Origin: Nannocystis sp. RBIL2
Lineage (GTDB): Bacteria; Myxococcota_A; Polyangia; Nannocystales; Nannocystaceae
Direction of reading: 5' to 3'
DNA length: 64,000 bases
NCBI RefSeq assembly: GCF_026626745.1
Contig: NZ_JAPNJW010000001.1
Coordinates: 5,984,001-6,048,000, forward strand
Shown one piece after another: positions 43,093-51,024 of the stretch. Below the pieces are notes generated by a model, which saw only the letters and a program-made list of their open reading frames with translations, was not told the DNA's origin and did not search any database. Made by a program: the position numbers and the translations under genes. Positions within the stretch are counted from its first letter, which is position 1; each line of letters starts with the position of its first letter.

Positions 43093-44139
43093 ATGCGGAC
43101 TCTTTTGGCTTCATGCTTGCTCTTGCTCGCCGCCTGCCCGGGCGACGAGGCGACGACTGTCTCTTCGGCCAGCTCGACCGCGGAACCCCCGACCACCGAG
43201 GCGCCGACGACGGGCACGACGACCAGCGGGGCGCCGACGTCGAGCACCACCTCGAGCACGGAGGGGCCGACGAGCACGGAGGGGCCGACGAGCACGACGG
43301 GCGCGGCGGGCGTCGAGGGGCTCGAGCTGATGCAGCGACTGGCGGGCTTGTGGAGCGGGCCGGCCTCGATGACGCCGCTGGGGACGTTCCCGCTGATGAA
43401 CATGGACGTGCGCGCGGCGTCGGGGCAGGTGCTGTTCAGCCGGGTGGATCTCGACGCGAACAACAGCCTGCGCTTCGCCTTCGAGGTCGAGGACCACGGC
43501 GCGGGGCCGGTGCTGGTGTACCGCAACGGCGGCTACTTCCTCGGCCTGCTCCGCGACTCGCGGGCGGTGCTGACGGAGCACGACGATTCGAGCTGGCGGT
43601 TCTGCTCGGCGACGAAGGGCTGCGAGTACATCGACGCCACGTTCGGCTTCGACGGCGACGACCACCTGATCCTCGACGTCAAGGTGAAGGGCGTGCAGCA
43701 CGTGTACTGGGACGCGCTGCGCGAGGAGACGCGCGCGCTGCCGGAGCCGTTCCCCGCCGACCTCGAGCCGCTCGCCCCCGACGCGCCGTTCCCAGCGATG
43801 CCGAGTTTAAAGATCGATGTCGGCTGGGCCGAGCCGCTGGAAGAGGAGGGCGGGGTGTGGGCGATCCTGACGACCGAGCCGTGCGATCTGCAGTTCACTT
43901 GCAAGCACAGCCGCTCGCTGCTGGGCCCGGCCGCGGCGGGGTCGACGTCGGCGTCGCTGCTGATCGACCAGCTCCACCCGGGCGACTACAAGCTGACTGT
44001 GGTGCTCGACCGCAACGGCAACATGGCGGAGACCCTGTTCCCCGACGCGGGCGACGGGGTGTCGGTGCCGAATCAGGCGGTGAAGGTGGCGCCGAGCGGC
44101 GAGACGAGCGTGAAGGCGACGATCCTCGTCGACCTTTGA
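43093..44139 (+). CDS. Thr-rich stalked lipoprotein
   Basis: This 348-residue lipoprotein has the signal MRTLLASCLLLLAAC with a perfect lipobox, then a Thr/Ser/Glu/Pro stalk (about 18-72, with tandem SSTEGPTSTEGPTST). The globular domain (LMQRLAGLWSGPASMTPLGTFPLMNMDVRA ... VDLDANNSLRFAFEVED) has the sequence rhythm of a lipocalin-like barrel. It ends with a beta-sandwich-like segment carrying two Cys (EPCDLQFTCKHS). No family is recognised with certainty. TAGAAG lies 9 bases before the ATG. A perfect 14-bp-stem repeat hairpin follows the stop. Confidence 0.78.
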   Translation: MRTLLASCLLLLAACPGDEATTVSSASSTAEPPTTEAPTTGTTTSGAPTSSTTSSTEGPTSTEGPTSTTGAAGVEGLELMQRLAGLWSGPASMTPLGTFPLMNMDVRAASGQVLFSRVDLDANNSLRFAFEVEDHGAGPVLVYRNGGYFLGLLRDSRAVLTEHDDSSWRFCSATKGCEYIDATFGFDGDDHLILDVKVKGVQHVYWDALREETRALPEPFPADLEPLAPDAPFPAMPSLKIDVGWAEPLEEEGGVWAILTTEPCDLQFTCKHSRSLLGPAAAGSTSASLLIDQLHPGDYKLTVVLDRNGNMAETLFPDAGDGVSVPNQAVKVAPSGETSVKATILVDL

Positions 44140-44147
44140 TGATGAAT

Positions 44148-44179
44148 CGAGAGACATGTCTGAATAGACATGTCTCTCG
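44148..44179. repeat. Perfect 14-bp-stem hairpin at a convergent junction
   Basis: CGAGAGACATGTCT-GAAT-AGACATGTCTCTCG is one full unit (44157-44170) flanked by complementary halves, making a perfect 14-bp stem with a 4-base loop. It fills the gap between the stops at 44139 and 44189. Confidence 0.92.
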
Positions 44180-44188
44180 GGACGCTCG

Positions 44189-44506
44189 CTAGAGGTCGCC
44201 GCCGTGGAGCCGGCCGAAGACGCGGGCGAGCATCACGGACATGGCGACGAAGCCGGCCGCGGTGGCCGCGAAGTGCGAGCCGCGGCGGAGGTCGATCTGG
44301 CCGACGCGCAGCAGCAGCAGGTAGGCGACGAGCAGGTTGAAGAGGCCCCAGGCGACGTTGACGGTCGAGGACGAGAGGCCCTCGCCGGGCGGGTCGGCGA
44401 AGGGGCTCTGGAACGGCGCGCCCGAGACGCCCTGGACGAAGTGCGGGACGAAGTTGGCGAGGAACGCCCCGCCGAAGAAATACGCGACGTAGTGGTACCA
44501 GCGCAT
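44189..44506 (-). CDS. Small membrane protein
   Basis: This 105-residue protein has three likely membrane segments: HYVAYFFGGAFLANFVPHFVQGV (5-27), VAWGLFNLLVAYLLLLRVG (50-68) and HFAATAAGFVAMSVMLARVF (76-95). The motif FFGGAFLANFVPHFVQGVSG is characteristic of small uncharacterised bacterial membrane proteins; no function is known to me. ATG 44506 follows a GAGG. It is divergent from the methyltransferase gene. Confidence 0.75.
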   Translation of the reverse strand: MRWYHYVAYFFGGAFLANFVPHFVQGVSGAPFQSPFADPPGEGLSSSTVNVAWGLFNLLVAYLLLLRVGQIDLRRGSHFAATAAGFVAMSVMLARVFGRLHGGDL

Positions 44507-44590
44507 GCCTGCCTCGCCGCGGAGGATAGGTTGGTTTGTCGCTTGGTCGCCAGCGGGTGCTCCGGGCTCGCGGATGGGTATGTGGCTACA

Positions 44591-44618
44591 TGGACATGTC
44601 TTTTCGGGCATGTGTCGA
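44591..44618. repeat. 14-bp hairpin unit in a divergent gap
   Basis: TGGACA, TGTCTTTTCGGGCA (44597-44610), TGTGTCGA. It lies between the small membrane protein and the methyltransferase gene. Confidence 0.8.
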
Positions 44619-44734
44619 CTTGAGGAGGAACGGCGGGCACAGGCGGGTGTGACTCGAGAGGTCGCCCGGTCGAGCGCGGGCGAATGAGGTGCGACGCGGC
44701 TGCCCGGGTGGGCGTCGCGCGGAGAGCGAAGTGC

Positions 44735-44740
44735 TATGCT
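44735..44740 (+). promoter_or_regulatory. -10-like hexamer of the methyltransferase gene
   Basis: TATGCT ends 7 bases before GTG 44748. The ATG within it (44736) would then lie upstream of the transcript, favouring the GTG start. Confidence 0.4.
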
Positions 44741-44747
44741 CGCGCGC

Positions 44748-45692
44748 GTGACGCCCGAGGTCCTGCGGCTCGCCGCGCTGTTCGAGGAGGTGCTGCAGGC
44801 GCTGGCCGAGGTGCCGCTGGCCGAGCTGGTGGCAGGGCGCGCGCTGCCGGAGCCGAGCGCGGCGCTGGTCGAGCACCTGCGGGCGCACCGCGCGACGCTG
44901 GCGGGCTGGCTGCGCACGCCGGGCTGCGCGGAGGCGCTGTGCGTGCGGCTGGCCCGGTGGCTGTGGAGCCGCAACCAGTACGTGCGCCTCGATCGCGCGG
45001 CGTTGACTGCGGCGTGCGCCCGGGCGGCGAGCGAGCTGGCGGACGTGCTGGCGGGTGAAGCTGATCTGAAGGACATGTCCGAACGGCTAGTACGCACGGG
45101 ACAGGAGCTGCAGGCCCGGGTGGCGGCGCTGGTCCGCGCTGGCGGCGGCAAGACCGACGTGGTCTGCAGCGAGTACGCGGTGACGCTGCAGCGCGACGCG
45201 CTCGGCCTGGGCGACGAGCCGCTGACTGCGCCGGTGCTCGACGTCGGCTGCGGGCAATCGGCCGGGTTCGTGCGCGCGCTCCGGGCCGAGGGAGTGGCGG
45301 CCACCGGGCTCGACCGCGAGGCGCCGGAGGACGTGGCGCTGGTCGGCGACTGGCTGACCTTCCCCTTCGGACAGGATCGCTGGGGCACGATCGTGTCGCA
45401 CCAGGCGTTCTCGCTCCACTTCGTGCATCAACACCTGGCCCAGGGCCCGGAGGCGTTCGCGTACGCGCGGGTGTACATGGCGATGCTGCGCTCGCTGAAG
45501 CCGGGCGGGCGCCTGGTGTACGTGCCGGGGCTGCCGTTCGTGGAGTCGATGCTGCCGGCGAGCACGTACCGCTGCACGAAGGTGCCGCTGCCGGAGGCGA
45601 TGCTGACGGAGGCGGTCCATGCGCTCGAGCGCGCGGCCGGGTTCGAGCTGGCGTACGCGGCCCACGTCGAGCGGCTGGTCCGAGGTTCGTGA
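44748..45692 (+). CDS. SAM-dependent methyltransferase with helical N-terminal domain
   Basis: This protein of 314 residues has a helical N-terminal domain of about 140 residues (TPEVLRLAALFEEVLQALAEVPLAELVAG) and a Rossmann methyltransferase domain. Motif I is PVLDVGCGQSAGFVRAL. An acidic motif II (TGLDREAPED) and a post-I segment, GTIVSHQAFSLHF, follow, then LKPGGRLVYVPGLPFVE. GTG 44748 is chosen from promoter spacing; ATG 44736 would add four residues. A repeat locus at 45070-45103 writes DMSERLVRTGQEL between the two domains. Its stop overlaps the presumed promoter of the radical SAM gene, and the two may act in one pathway. Substrate unknown. Confidence 0.82.
   Translation: MTPEVLRLAALFEEVLQALAEVPLAELVAGRALPEPSAALVEHLRAHRATLAGWLRTPGCAEALCVRLARWLWSRNQYVRLDRAALTAACARAASELADVLAGEADLKDMSERLVRTGQELQARVAALVRAGGGKTDVVCSEYAVTLQRDALGLGDEPLTAPVLDVGCGQSAGFVRALRAEGVAATGLDREAPEDVALVGDWLTFPFGQDRWGTIVSHQAFSLHFVHQHLAQGPEAFAYARVYMAMLRSLKPGGRLVYVPGLPFVESMLPASTYRCTKVPLPEAMLTEAVHALERAAGFELAYAAHVERLVRGS
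45070..45103. repeat. Hairpin units inside the methyltransferase gene
   Basis: AGGACA, TGTCCGAACGGCTA, then GGGACAGG at 15-base spacing: a decayed array located in the interdomain linker. Confidence 0.6.
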
Positions 45693-45698
45693 TAGCCT
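45693..45698 (+). promoter_or_regulatory. -10-like hexamer of the radical SAM gene
   Basis: TAGCCT follows directly on the methyltransferase TGA stop (45690-45692) and ends 6 bases before GTG 45705. The gene may be read both from the methyltransferase transcript and from its own leaderless one. Confidence 0.35.
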
Positions 45699-45704
45699 CA
45701 GGCG

Positions 45705-47024
45705 GTGGGGATCCGCGAAGAGCGTCGCCGCCTGCCGATCGTGGCGTTGGCCCCGCCGACGCGCTCGCGCAGGGCGCTGCCGGTGGCGGCCGGACAGGCC
45801 CCGGTGCCGCGGATCGTGGTGTGGGAGTTCACGAGCGCGTGCGACCAACACTGCGCCCACTGCGGGCCGCGCTCGGGCAAGCGGCGCCCCGACGAGCTGA
45901 GCACCGCGGAGGCGCTGCGCCTGGTCGAGGAGCTGGCGGCGGCCGGGGTCGGTGAAGTGACTCTGATCGGCGGCGAGGCGTACCTGCGCCCCGATGTGCT
46001 GCAGATCGTGCGAGCGATCCGTGAGCGCGGGATGAGCTGCACGATGACCACCGGCGGCTACAGCCTGACCGGCGAGATCGCCGAGGCGCTGGTCGAGGCC
46101 GGGGTGCAGAGCGTGTCGGTGTCGATCGACGGGCTCGCGGCCTGCCACGACGCGCTGCGCGGGCGACCGAACAGCTTCCAGCGGGCGTTCGCGGCGCTGC
46201 GCCACCTGAAGGCGGCGGGCTCGCAGATCTCGGCGAACACGCAGCTCAACGCGAAGACGCTGCCGGACCTCGAACCACTGCTCGAGCTGCTGCACGCGGA
46301 GGGGATCCACAGCTGGCAGGTGCAGGTGACGATGGCCCACGGGGCAGCGGCGGACCACCCGGAGATCTTGCTGCAGCCGTACCAGATGCTGCCGGCGTAC
46401 GAGGTGGTGGAGCGGCTGCTGGGGCGCTGCGAGGCGCTGGGGATCCGCCTCTACCCGGGCAACAGCCTCGGTTACTTCGGTCCGCTCGAGCATCGCCTGC
46501 GCCGCAACTCGACCCAGCGCGGGCACTACTTCGGCTGTCAGGCGGGGATCTCCGGCGCGGCAGTGTCGAGCCACGGCGAGGTGAAGAGCTGCCCGAGCCT
46601 CGGCGAGGAGGGGGTGGGCGGGTCGTGGCGCGAGCACGGGTTCGCGGCGCTATGGGAGCGCGCGCCGGAGATCGTGTACATGCGCCAGCGGACCCGCGCA
46701 GAGCTGTGGGGCCGGTGCGCGAGCTGCTACTACGCGTCCGTGTGCATGGGCGGCTGCACGTCGATGAGCGAGCCGCTGCTCGGCCGCCCGGGCAACAACC
46801 CGATGTGCCACCACCGGGCGCTCGAGCTCGACCGCGAGGGGCTGCGCGAGCGCATCGAGCCGGTCCGCGCGGCGCCGGGTCAGCCGTTCGATCACGGGCT
46901 GTTCAGGCTGATCCTCGAGCACAAGGACCCGGAGCTGCGGGCGCGCCACGGGCCGCTGCAGATCGACGAGCCCCGGCGCTCACGCGTCGACGAGCCGAAC
47001 GGGCCGGGCTCACCGCTCGAGTGA
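45705..47024 (+). CDS. Radical SAM/SPASM domain protein
   Basis: This 439-residue enzyme has the radical SAM cluster CDQHCAHC (Cys46, Cys50, Cys53), then GGEAYLRPDVLQIVRAIRERG and VSVSIDGLAACHDALRG. The C-terminal SPASM region has cysteines in FGCQAGISG, VKSCPSLG, RCASCYYASVCMGGC and NPMCHH for auxiliary 4Fe-4S clusters. SPASM proteins usually modify ribosomally made peptides or enzyme active sites. No precursor peptide is visible nearby. The adjacent upstream methyltransferase is a natural partner. GTG 45705 is supported by TAGCCT 6 bases upstream. The exact reaction is unknown. Confidence 0.88.
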   Translation: MGIREERRRLPIVALAPPTRSRRALPVAAGQAPVPRIVVWEFTSACDQHCAHCGPRSGKRRPDELSTAEALRLVEELAAAGVGEVTLIGGEAYLRPDVLQIVRAIRERGMSCTMTTGGYSLTGEIAEALVEAGVQSVSVSIDGLAACHDALRGRPNSFQRAFAALRHLKAAGSQISANTQLNAKTLPDLEPLLELLHAEGIHSWQVQVTMAHGAAADHPEILLQPYQMLPAYEVVERLLGRCEALGIRLYPGNSLGYFGPLEHRLRRNSTQRGHYFGCQAGISGAAVSSHGEVKSCPSLGEEGVGGSWREHGFAALWERAPEIVYMRQRTRAELWGRCASCYYASVCMGGCTSMSEPLLGRPGNNPMCHHRALELDREGLRERIEPVRAAPGQPFDHGLFRLILEHKDPELRARHGPLQIDEPRRSRVDEPNGPGSPLE

Positions 47025-47026
47025 TC

Positions 47027-47058
47027 TGTCTGTTCGGGCATGCCCTGAAGGCCATGTG
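47027..47058. repeat. 14-bp hairpin array after the radical SAM gene
   Basis: TGTCTGTTCGGGCA (47027-47040) and TGCCCTGAAGGCCA (47041-47054). They begin 3 bases after the stop codon. The second unit keeps its own compensated stem (TGCCC...GGCCA). Confidence 0.85.
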
Positions 47059-47226
47059 ATTGCGGCCCGGCGGCGGCTGCGAAGCAGGGAGGCCCGCTCG
47101 CTCGCGCCTGTGTCCGCGGCGGGCGTGGACCCGGAAGCGCCGAGAAACCACCGTTCATCCTGATTTGTCGCATGCATCTCGCGCCCACCGGCGACGGGAG
47201 ACGGACATCGGCCGTCCGAAACGAGG

Positions 47227-47232
47227 TAATGT
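47227..47232 (+). promoter_or_regulatory. -10-like hexamer before the 47240 gene
   Basis: TAATGT ends 7 bases before ATG 47240. The bases between read CGAGGAC, which could also serve as a weak Shine-Dalgarno. Confidence 0.4.
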
Positions 47233-47239
47233 CGAGGAC

Positions 47240-47716
47240 ATGCGTACTCTTTTGGCGCTTATGTATCTCCTGGGCGCGCCGGCCGAGGTCGTCGCATCTC
47301 CGGCGTCGAGCCCCGACCTCTCCCCGGGCGGCGCGACGATCTCGCCGCAGCAGCGCTACCGCGTCGAGCTGCCCGCTGCGACCAGCGGGATCGTCGATCC
47401 GCGAGCGTTCCCCGAATGGCGCGCACGCGACGAGCGACTCACGCGGGCGACGATCGTGACCGGCGCGATCGCAGGCGTCACCGGGGCGCTGTTCCTCGGC
47501 TCGTTGATCTACCTCGGCGTCTTCACGGCGAACCGCGACCCGCGCTGCTGCCTCGACGGTTATCCGGGCGTCCTCCCGGCGATGATCACCGGGCCGCTGG
47601 CGTTCCTCGGCCTGGCTGGCTTCTCCGGGGTGGCCATCGCCCGTCGGATTCACCGCCGGCCGCTGCGGCGCTATCAAGCCAGGCCGTCGCTCGCGGGGCT
47701 GCAGATCCAGTTCTGA
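47240..47716 (+). CDS. Small exported membrane protein
   Basis: This 158-residue protein has an N-terminal hydrophobic signal (TLLALMYLLGAPAEVVAS), a Pro/Ser-rich segment, and two membrane helices: ATIVTGAIAGVTGALFLGSLIYLGVF (about 74-99) and VLPAMITGPLAFLGLAGFSGVAIA (about 112-135). A Cys-Cys pair, RDPRCCLDG, lies in the loop between. The helix-loop-helix with Gly-rich packing resembles small membrane proteins seen beside myxobacterial TPR or TonB-like genes, but no family is assigned. A repeat hairpin lies immediately downstream. Confidence 0.68.
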   Translation: MRTLLALMYLLGAPAEVVASPASSPDLSPGGATISPQQRYRVELPAATSGIVDPRAFPEWRARDERLTRATIVTGAIAGVTGALFLGSLIYLGVFTANRDPRCCLDGYPGVLPAMITGPLAFLGLAGFSGVAIARRIHRRPLRRYQARPSLAGLQIQF

Positions 47717-47724
47717 GAGAGGCT

Positions 47725-47756
47725 CCTGGGACATGTCTTTGGAGACATGTCCCGGG
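47725..47756. repeat. 14-bp-stem hairpin at a convergent junction
   Basis: CCTGGGACATGTCT-TTGG-AGACATGTCCCGGG: one full unit (47734-47747) flanked by halves, giving a 14-bp stem with one G-T pair. It fills the 43-bp gap between stops at 47716 and 47760. Confidence 0.92.
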
Positions 47757-47759
47757 ATG

Positions 47760-48353
47760 CTAGTTGAGGTCGTCGTTCTGGGCCGGCGGGGCGCCGTAGG
47801 GCAGCGGCAGGGTGTCGAAGGTGTCGTTGGTGGTCGAGTCGGTGTCGGTGCCGGTGCTCGTCGTGGTGGTGCCCTCGGTGTCGAGGGTGGTGGTGCCCTC
47901 GGTGTCGAGGGTGGTGGTGCCCTCGGTGTCACCGGTGGTGGTGGTCGTCGTGTCGAAGGTGGTGGTGCCGTCGGTGTCGACGGTGGTCGTGACCGGGCCG
48001 TCAGTGGCGGTGTCGGTGGCCGTCGGGTTGCCGGTGCTGGTGGAGGTCGAGGCGCTGGTGGTGCCCGTGGTGCCGGCGGTGTCGCTGACGGTGCCGGTGC
48101 TCGTGACGGGCTCCTGCGTGGTCTGCGTGGCGTTGGTGCTGGTGCCGTCGCTGCTGTCGCTGCCGTCGCTGTCGCTGACGCTGCCGACTGTCTCGTCGAC
48201 GGGCCGATCGGCGCAGGCGGTGAGGCCGACGCCGAGCATCGCGCCCAGCACGAGGGCGGGGATCATCGAGGCCGAACGCAGGGCGGCGCCGCAGAAGCAG
48301 CAGGTGGCGACTTCGCCCAGGATGTGACGGGAACACGCGGGACAGAGCTGCAC
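47760..48353 (-). CDS. Zinc-ribbon protein with membrane/lipobox segment and Thr-rich tail
   Basis: This 197-residue protein has an unusual order: an N-terminal zinc ribbon (CPAC at 4-7, CCFC at 18-21), then a hydrophobic segment ending in a lipobox-like GVGLTAC (Cys47), then a Thr/Ser/Asp-rich tail of 150 residues. The tail includes three tandem TTTLDTEG units encoded by a 24-bp repeat at about 47870-47935. GTG 48353 is supported by TATGCT 6 bases upstream. If translation began instead at Met30, it would be an ordinary lipoprotein. With the ribbon, the N-terminus should be cytosolic and the tail outside. Confidence 0.7.
   Translation of the reverse strand: MQLCPACSRHILGEVATCCFCGAALRSASMIPALVLGAMLGVGLTACADRPVDETVGSVSDSDGSDSSDGTSTNATQTTQEPVTSTGTVSDTAGTTGTTSASTSTSTGNPTATDTATDGPVTTTVDTDGTTTFDTTTTTTGDTEGTTTLDTEGTTTLDTEGTTTTSTGTDTDSTTNDTFDTLPLPYGAPPAQNDDLN
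47866..47940. repeat. 24-bp in-frame tandem repeat
   Basis: CTCGGTGTCGAGGGTGGTGG recurs at 24-base spacing, about three copies with the last diverging to CTCGGTGTCACCGG. On the minus strand it encodes TTTLDTEG repeats in the lipoprotein tail. It is a likely site of copy-number variation. Confidence 0.85.
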
Positions 48354-48359
48354 AGCGGC

Positions 48360-48365
48360 AGCATA
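48360..48365 (-). promoter_or_regulatory. -10-like hexamer of the zinc-ribbon gene
   Basis: TATGCT on the minus strand ends 6 bases before GTG 48353, supporting that start and a leaderless transcript. Confidence 0.4.
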
Positions 48366-48653
48366 GGCGAGTTCGCCGCGGCCGAGTAGCCCCGCGCGGA
48401 GCCTCGACGGTCGGGCCGAGGAGGGCCGGCGAATGACCTCGCGCGCGCGAGGTCTGCTTCGCAGCGCGGCGTTTGCGAGACGGCGCGAGGTCGATGGCAT
48501 GGGCTCGCTCGCAGCGGCTGAGTGCGCTCGGCGCCCGCGCGGGGCCGGAGCGAGGCGCGCGTGTTGCAGAGGGCGAGCCGGGCGGACTCGCGCGGTGAGA
48601 TGCCTCCGGCCGGTGGTTGGCCGGCCGGACCCGGCCGCGCATCGCGTGGGTGT

Positions 48654-48682
48654 CTACAAGGACATGTCCTTGAGGACATATG
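48654..48682. repeat. 14-bp hairpin array in an intergenic gap
   Basis: AAGGACA, TGTCCTTGAGGACA (48665-48678), TATGAG. A perfect-stem unit with loop TTGA. Confidence 0.88.
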
Positions 48683-48747
48683 AGAGCGACGGGAGGCGGA
48701 GCGCCTCCGCCGAGCGCGGGGCCGACTCGGCAGCGGTCGGCGAGGGT

Positions 48748-49212
48748 TCAGTCGTCTTCGCTGAAGCGCTCGTCGAGCACGCGAGAGAGGCCTTCGAAGT
48801 AGTTTTCGCCGTCGGCGAAGCGGGCCTTGTATGCGCTGAAAAGGAGGCCGCGGAGGCTCGGCGTGCGACCGTTCCAGCGGGAGCTGTTGCCCCCGCCGCG
48901 CTCGCGATGGTACTCGGGCGCGATGGCCATCAGCTGCTCGTCGGTGGCGCCGACCGCCGTGCGCCAGAAGGCCTCGCCCTGGGCGACGATCCAGTCGGTG
49001 AGATTTTCAGTGGAGCCCTCGGACCAGTAAGACTTACCGTCCGTGTCGAGCGGCCCCTCCCACGATTCGCGCACGTCGGCGCCGGCGTCGACGACGTCGG
49101 CCGAGAGGCCGAGGAGTGACTCGGCGTCCAGGTCGGCGAGTCGCCGCACGAGCGCTGCGCCGTCAGGCTGGGTCTCCGCGAGCAGGGCGAACAGGCGATA
49201 GCTCGAGGCCAC
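48748..49212 (-). CDS. DUF4240-like protein
   Basis: This 154-residue cytosolic protein reads LFALLAETQPDGAALVRRLADLDAESLLGL ... ENLTDWIVAQGEAFWRTAVGATDEQLMAIAPEY. This resembles the DUF4240 pattern (helical, with a conserved WIVAQG segment), which is of unknown function. GTG 49212 is supported by TAAAGT 7 bases upstream on the minus strand. Assignment to the DUF is from memory of the motif and moderate. Confidence 0.65.
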   Translation of the reverse strand: MASSYRLFALLAETQPDGAALVRRLADLDAESLLGLSADVVDAGADVRESWEGPLDTDGKSYWSEGSTENLTDWIVAQGEAFWRTAVGATDEQLMAIAPEYHRERGGGNSSRWNGRTPSLRGLLFSAYKARFADGENYFEGLSRVLDERFSEDD

Positions 49213-49251
49213 GACGACGACTTTAGCGCAGACGGCGGTCGAAGAGGGAGC

Positions 49252-49989
49252 TTACGGGCACTCGGGGAGGGGGCCGTCCATGCACGACTCGAAGCCGGGG
49301 GGCACGCAGCCGGAGGCGACGTCGAAGCCGACGTCGGGCTGGTCTATCGGACAGACGGTGACGACCGCTGGCGGACAGGGCGGCTGGAGCTTGTCGCAGG
49401 CGAGGAACTGCTGGGCGTCGAAGTCGGCGCAGAGCATCATGTCCTGCTCCACGTGCGGGGCGCCGAAGTGGGCGGTGCAGTTGGGATCCGCGGCGCACGT
49501 CTGCTCGTCGAGGCCGAGGCAGGCCTCGCCGCACAGGGTGAGCATGGTCGTGCATGGTTCGAGGTCGGATGGGATGCAGGTGTCGTCGAGGAGATAGACC
49601 TCGAGGCTGTCGGGACGACAGGCGATCGTGGGCGTCGCGCCGCAGTCGGTCTGGACGATGCACCCGAGGTAGGCGGGCAGCGGACTGCAGCCGGGGAACT
49701 CGAACGGGGTGCCGAGGATCGGGCGACAGCCGGTGGTGGAGCCGCAGGTGAGCTCGTCGAGGCCGTCGCAGGCGAGGCCTTCGGTGGTGGCGGCGGTGGT
49801 CGGGAGCGCCTCGCTGAGGCTGCCTTCGCTGGTGCCCGTGCTCTCGGTGGTGGTGGCGGTGGTGGTCGAGGTAGTGTCGGGCTCGACGGTGGTGGAGTCG
49901 CTGGCGCTGTCGTTGCCGGGGTCCTTGGGGTCGCCGATGATCTGGCAGGCGGCGAGGCCGAGGAGAAGCGAAGGGTAGAGGATGCGCAT
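49252..49989 (-). CDS. Thr-rich, Cys-rich lipoprotein
   Basis: This 245-residue lipoprotein has the signal MRILYPSLLLGLAAC, a Thr/Ser/Glu stalk (about 22-70), then a domain with about 18 cysteines in repeating patterns (CDGLDELTCGSTTGCRPI; CLGLDEQTCAADPNCTAHFG). Two near-repeats of the form GLDE-TC-x(5)-C suggest an internally duplicated disulfide-rich fold seen in many myxobacterial surface lipoproteins. ATG 49989 has TACGAT 6 bases upstream. Function unknown. It is divergent from a coiled-coil gene. Confidence 0.78.
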   Translation of the reverse strand: MRILYPSLLLGLAACQIIGDPKDPGNDSASDSTTVEPDTTSTTTATTTESTGTSEGSLSEALPTTAATTEGLACDGLDELTCGSTTGCRPILGTPFEFPGCSPLPAYLGCIVQTDCGATPTIACRPDSLEVYLLDDTCIPSDLEPCTTMLTLCGEACLGLDEQTCAADPNCTAHFGAPHVEQDMMLCADFDAQQFLACDKLQPPCPPAVVTVCPIDQPDVGFDVASGCVPPGFESCMDGPLPECP

Positions 49990-50179
49990 GGGCTCATCGT
50001 AAGAGATCCAGCAAGCAGCTCGCGACGGTCGAGTCCGCTGACTCGAGCGGGCGCGCGACGGCGGGCGCGCGCTGCGAGGCGCGAGGAGCCGCGTTCGCAG
50101 GCGTGGCGCGACGGCGCGCGGAGGCAGAGAGCGGGACGAGAAGGAGCTGCGGGGGCGAACGGTGCATAATGCGGATGCC

Positions 50180-50968
50180 ATGCCGAAGCCCGAGTCCGCC
50201 CCGAGCGATGATCAGGTCCACTCCGCCGACGCAGCCCTCGCCGACGCCGAGCGACGTCTGGCAGAGCTGAGCGCCGAGCTGCAGGCGATGCGCGAGACGC
50301 TCGAGCGGGAACGATCGCAGCACCACGCGTGGGACCTCGAGCGCGGCTCGCTGCGCGGCGACCTGGCGGAGGCGCGCCGCAGGCTCGACGCAGAGTCGCA
50401 AGCGCACGCGCAGACCCGAGGGGCCCACGACCTGATCGAGAGCCGGGTGGCGACCGTGCAGACGGAGCTGGCCGACGCACGCCGCGAGACGAACCGCCAG
50501 CGCGAGCGCGCCGACAAGGCGCAGCACGAGCTGGACGAGGCGCGCCGCCAGCTGGAGGCGGAACGCACCAATCATCGGGCGACTCGCGAGCGGACGGACT
50601 CGCTCGAGAGCGGACGCGCGAAAGCGGGGCAGGAGCTGGCGGCCCTGCAAGCGCAGGTCGAGCGCGCGGGGGCAGAGGCGAACGAGTTGCGCCTGAAGCT
50701 GACGGCCGATCAGACTGTGCTGCTCGAGGCGCAGTCGCGCTGCGAGTCGCAGGCGAAGGAGCTGGCGCTGCTGGGCGAGCGGGCGGCTGCGGCCAAGCGG
50801 GCCCTGGCCGAAGAGACAGCCGCGCACGCGGCCACGCGCCGCCAGCTCGAAGAGACCCGCGAGGCGATCCGCGACGACGAGCGCCGCCGGCAACGCCGGA
50901 CGATCGCTAGCGTGGTCGGCGGGGCGGCGCTCGGGGCGGCGCTGTTCCTGCGGCGACGGCTCGGCTGA
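50180..50968 (+). CDS. Tail-anchored coiled-coil protein
   Basis: This 262-residue protein is almost entirely heptad coiled coil (ADAERRLAELSAELQAMRETLERER ... AQHELDEARRQLEAERTNHRATRERTD) from about residue 12 to 235. It ends in a single C-terminal membrane helix, TIASVVGGAALGAALFLRRRLG. There is no N-terminal signal, so it would sit in the cytoplasm anchored by its tail. CATAAT lies 10 bases before ATG 50180; GTG 50162 is an alternative start. It may organise a membrane-proximal structure; no family beyond coiled coil. Confidence 0.75.
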   Translation: MPKPESAPSDDQVHSADAALADAERRLAELSAELQAMRETLERERSQHHAWDLERGSLRGDLAEARRRLDAESQAHAQTRGAHDLIESRVATVQTELADARRETNRQRERADKAQHELDEARRQLEAERTNHRATRERTDSLESGRAKAGQELAALQAQVERAGAEANELRLKLTADQTVLLEAQSRCESQAKELALLGERAAAAKRALAEETAAHAATRRQLEETREAIRDDERRRQRRTIASVVGGAALGAALFLRRRLG

Positions 50969-50989
50969 GCCCTCGAGTCATGAGTGCTT

Positions 50990-51024
50990 CAGGACATGCT
51001 CTTTCAGGCATGTCCCAGGATGCT
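50990..51024. repeat. 14-bp hairpin array at a convergent junction (left)
   Basis: CAGGACA, TGCTCTTTCAGGCA (50997-51010), TGTCCCAGGATGCT (51011-51024), in exact register. Confidence 0.85.

Larger units (their letters stand above)
48354..48747. other. Intergenic region between two minus-strand genes
   Basis: About 390 bp with no supportable gene; the frames here are Arg-rich. It contains TATGCT (minus, 48365-48360) at the zinc-ribbon start and the repeat at 48654-48682. Confidence 0.5.

Noticed and set aside
45692..47240. RiPP precursor peptide next to the radical SAM gene
   Set aside because: Short frames before and after the gene have no leader/core pattern or Shine-Dalgarno, and the gap after the gene is filled by hairpin units.
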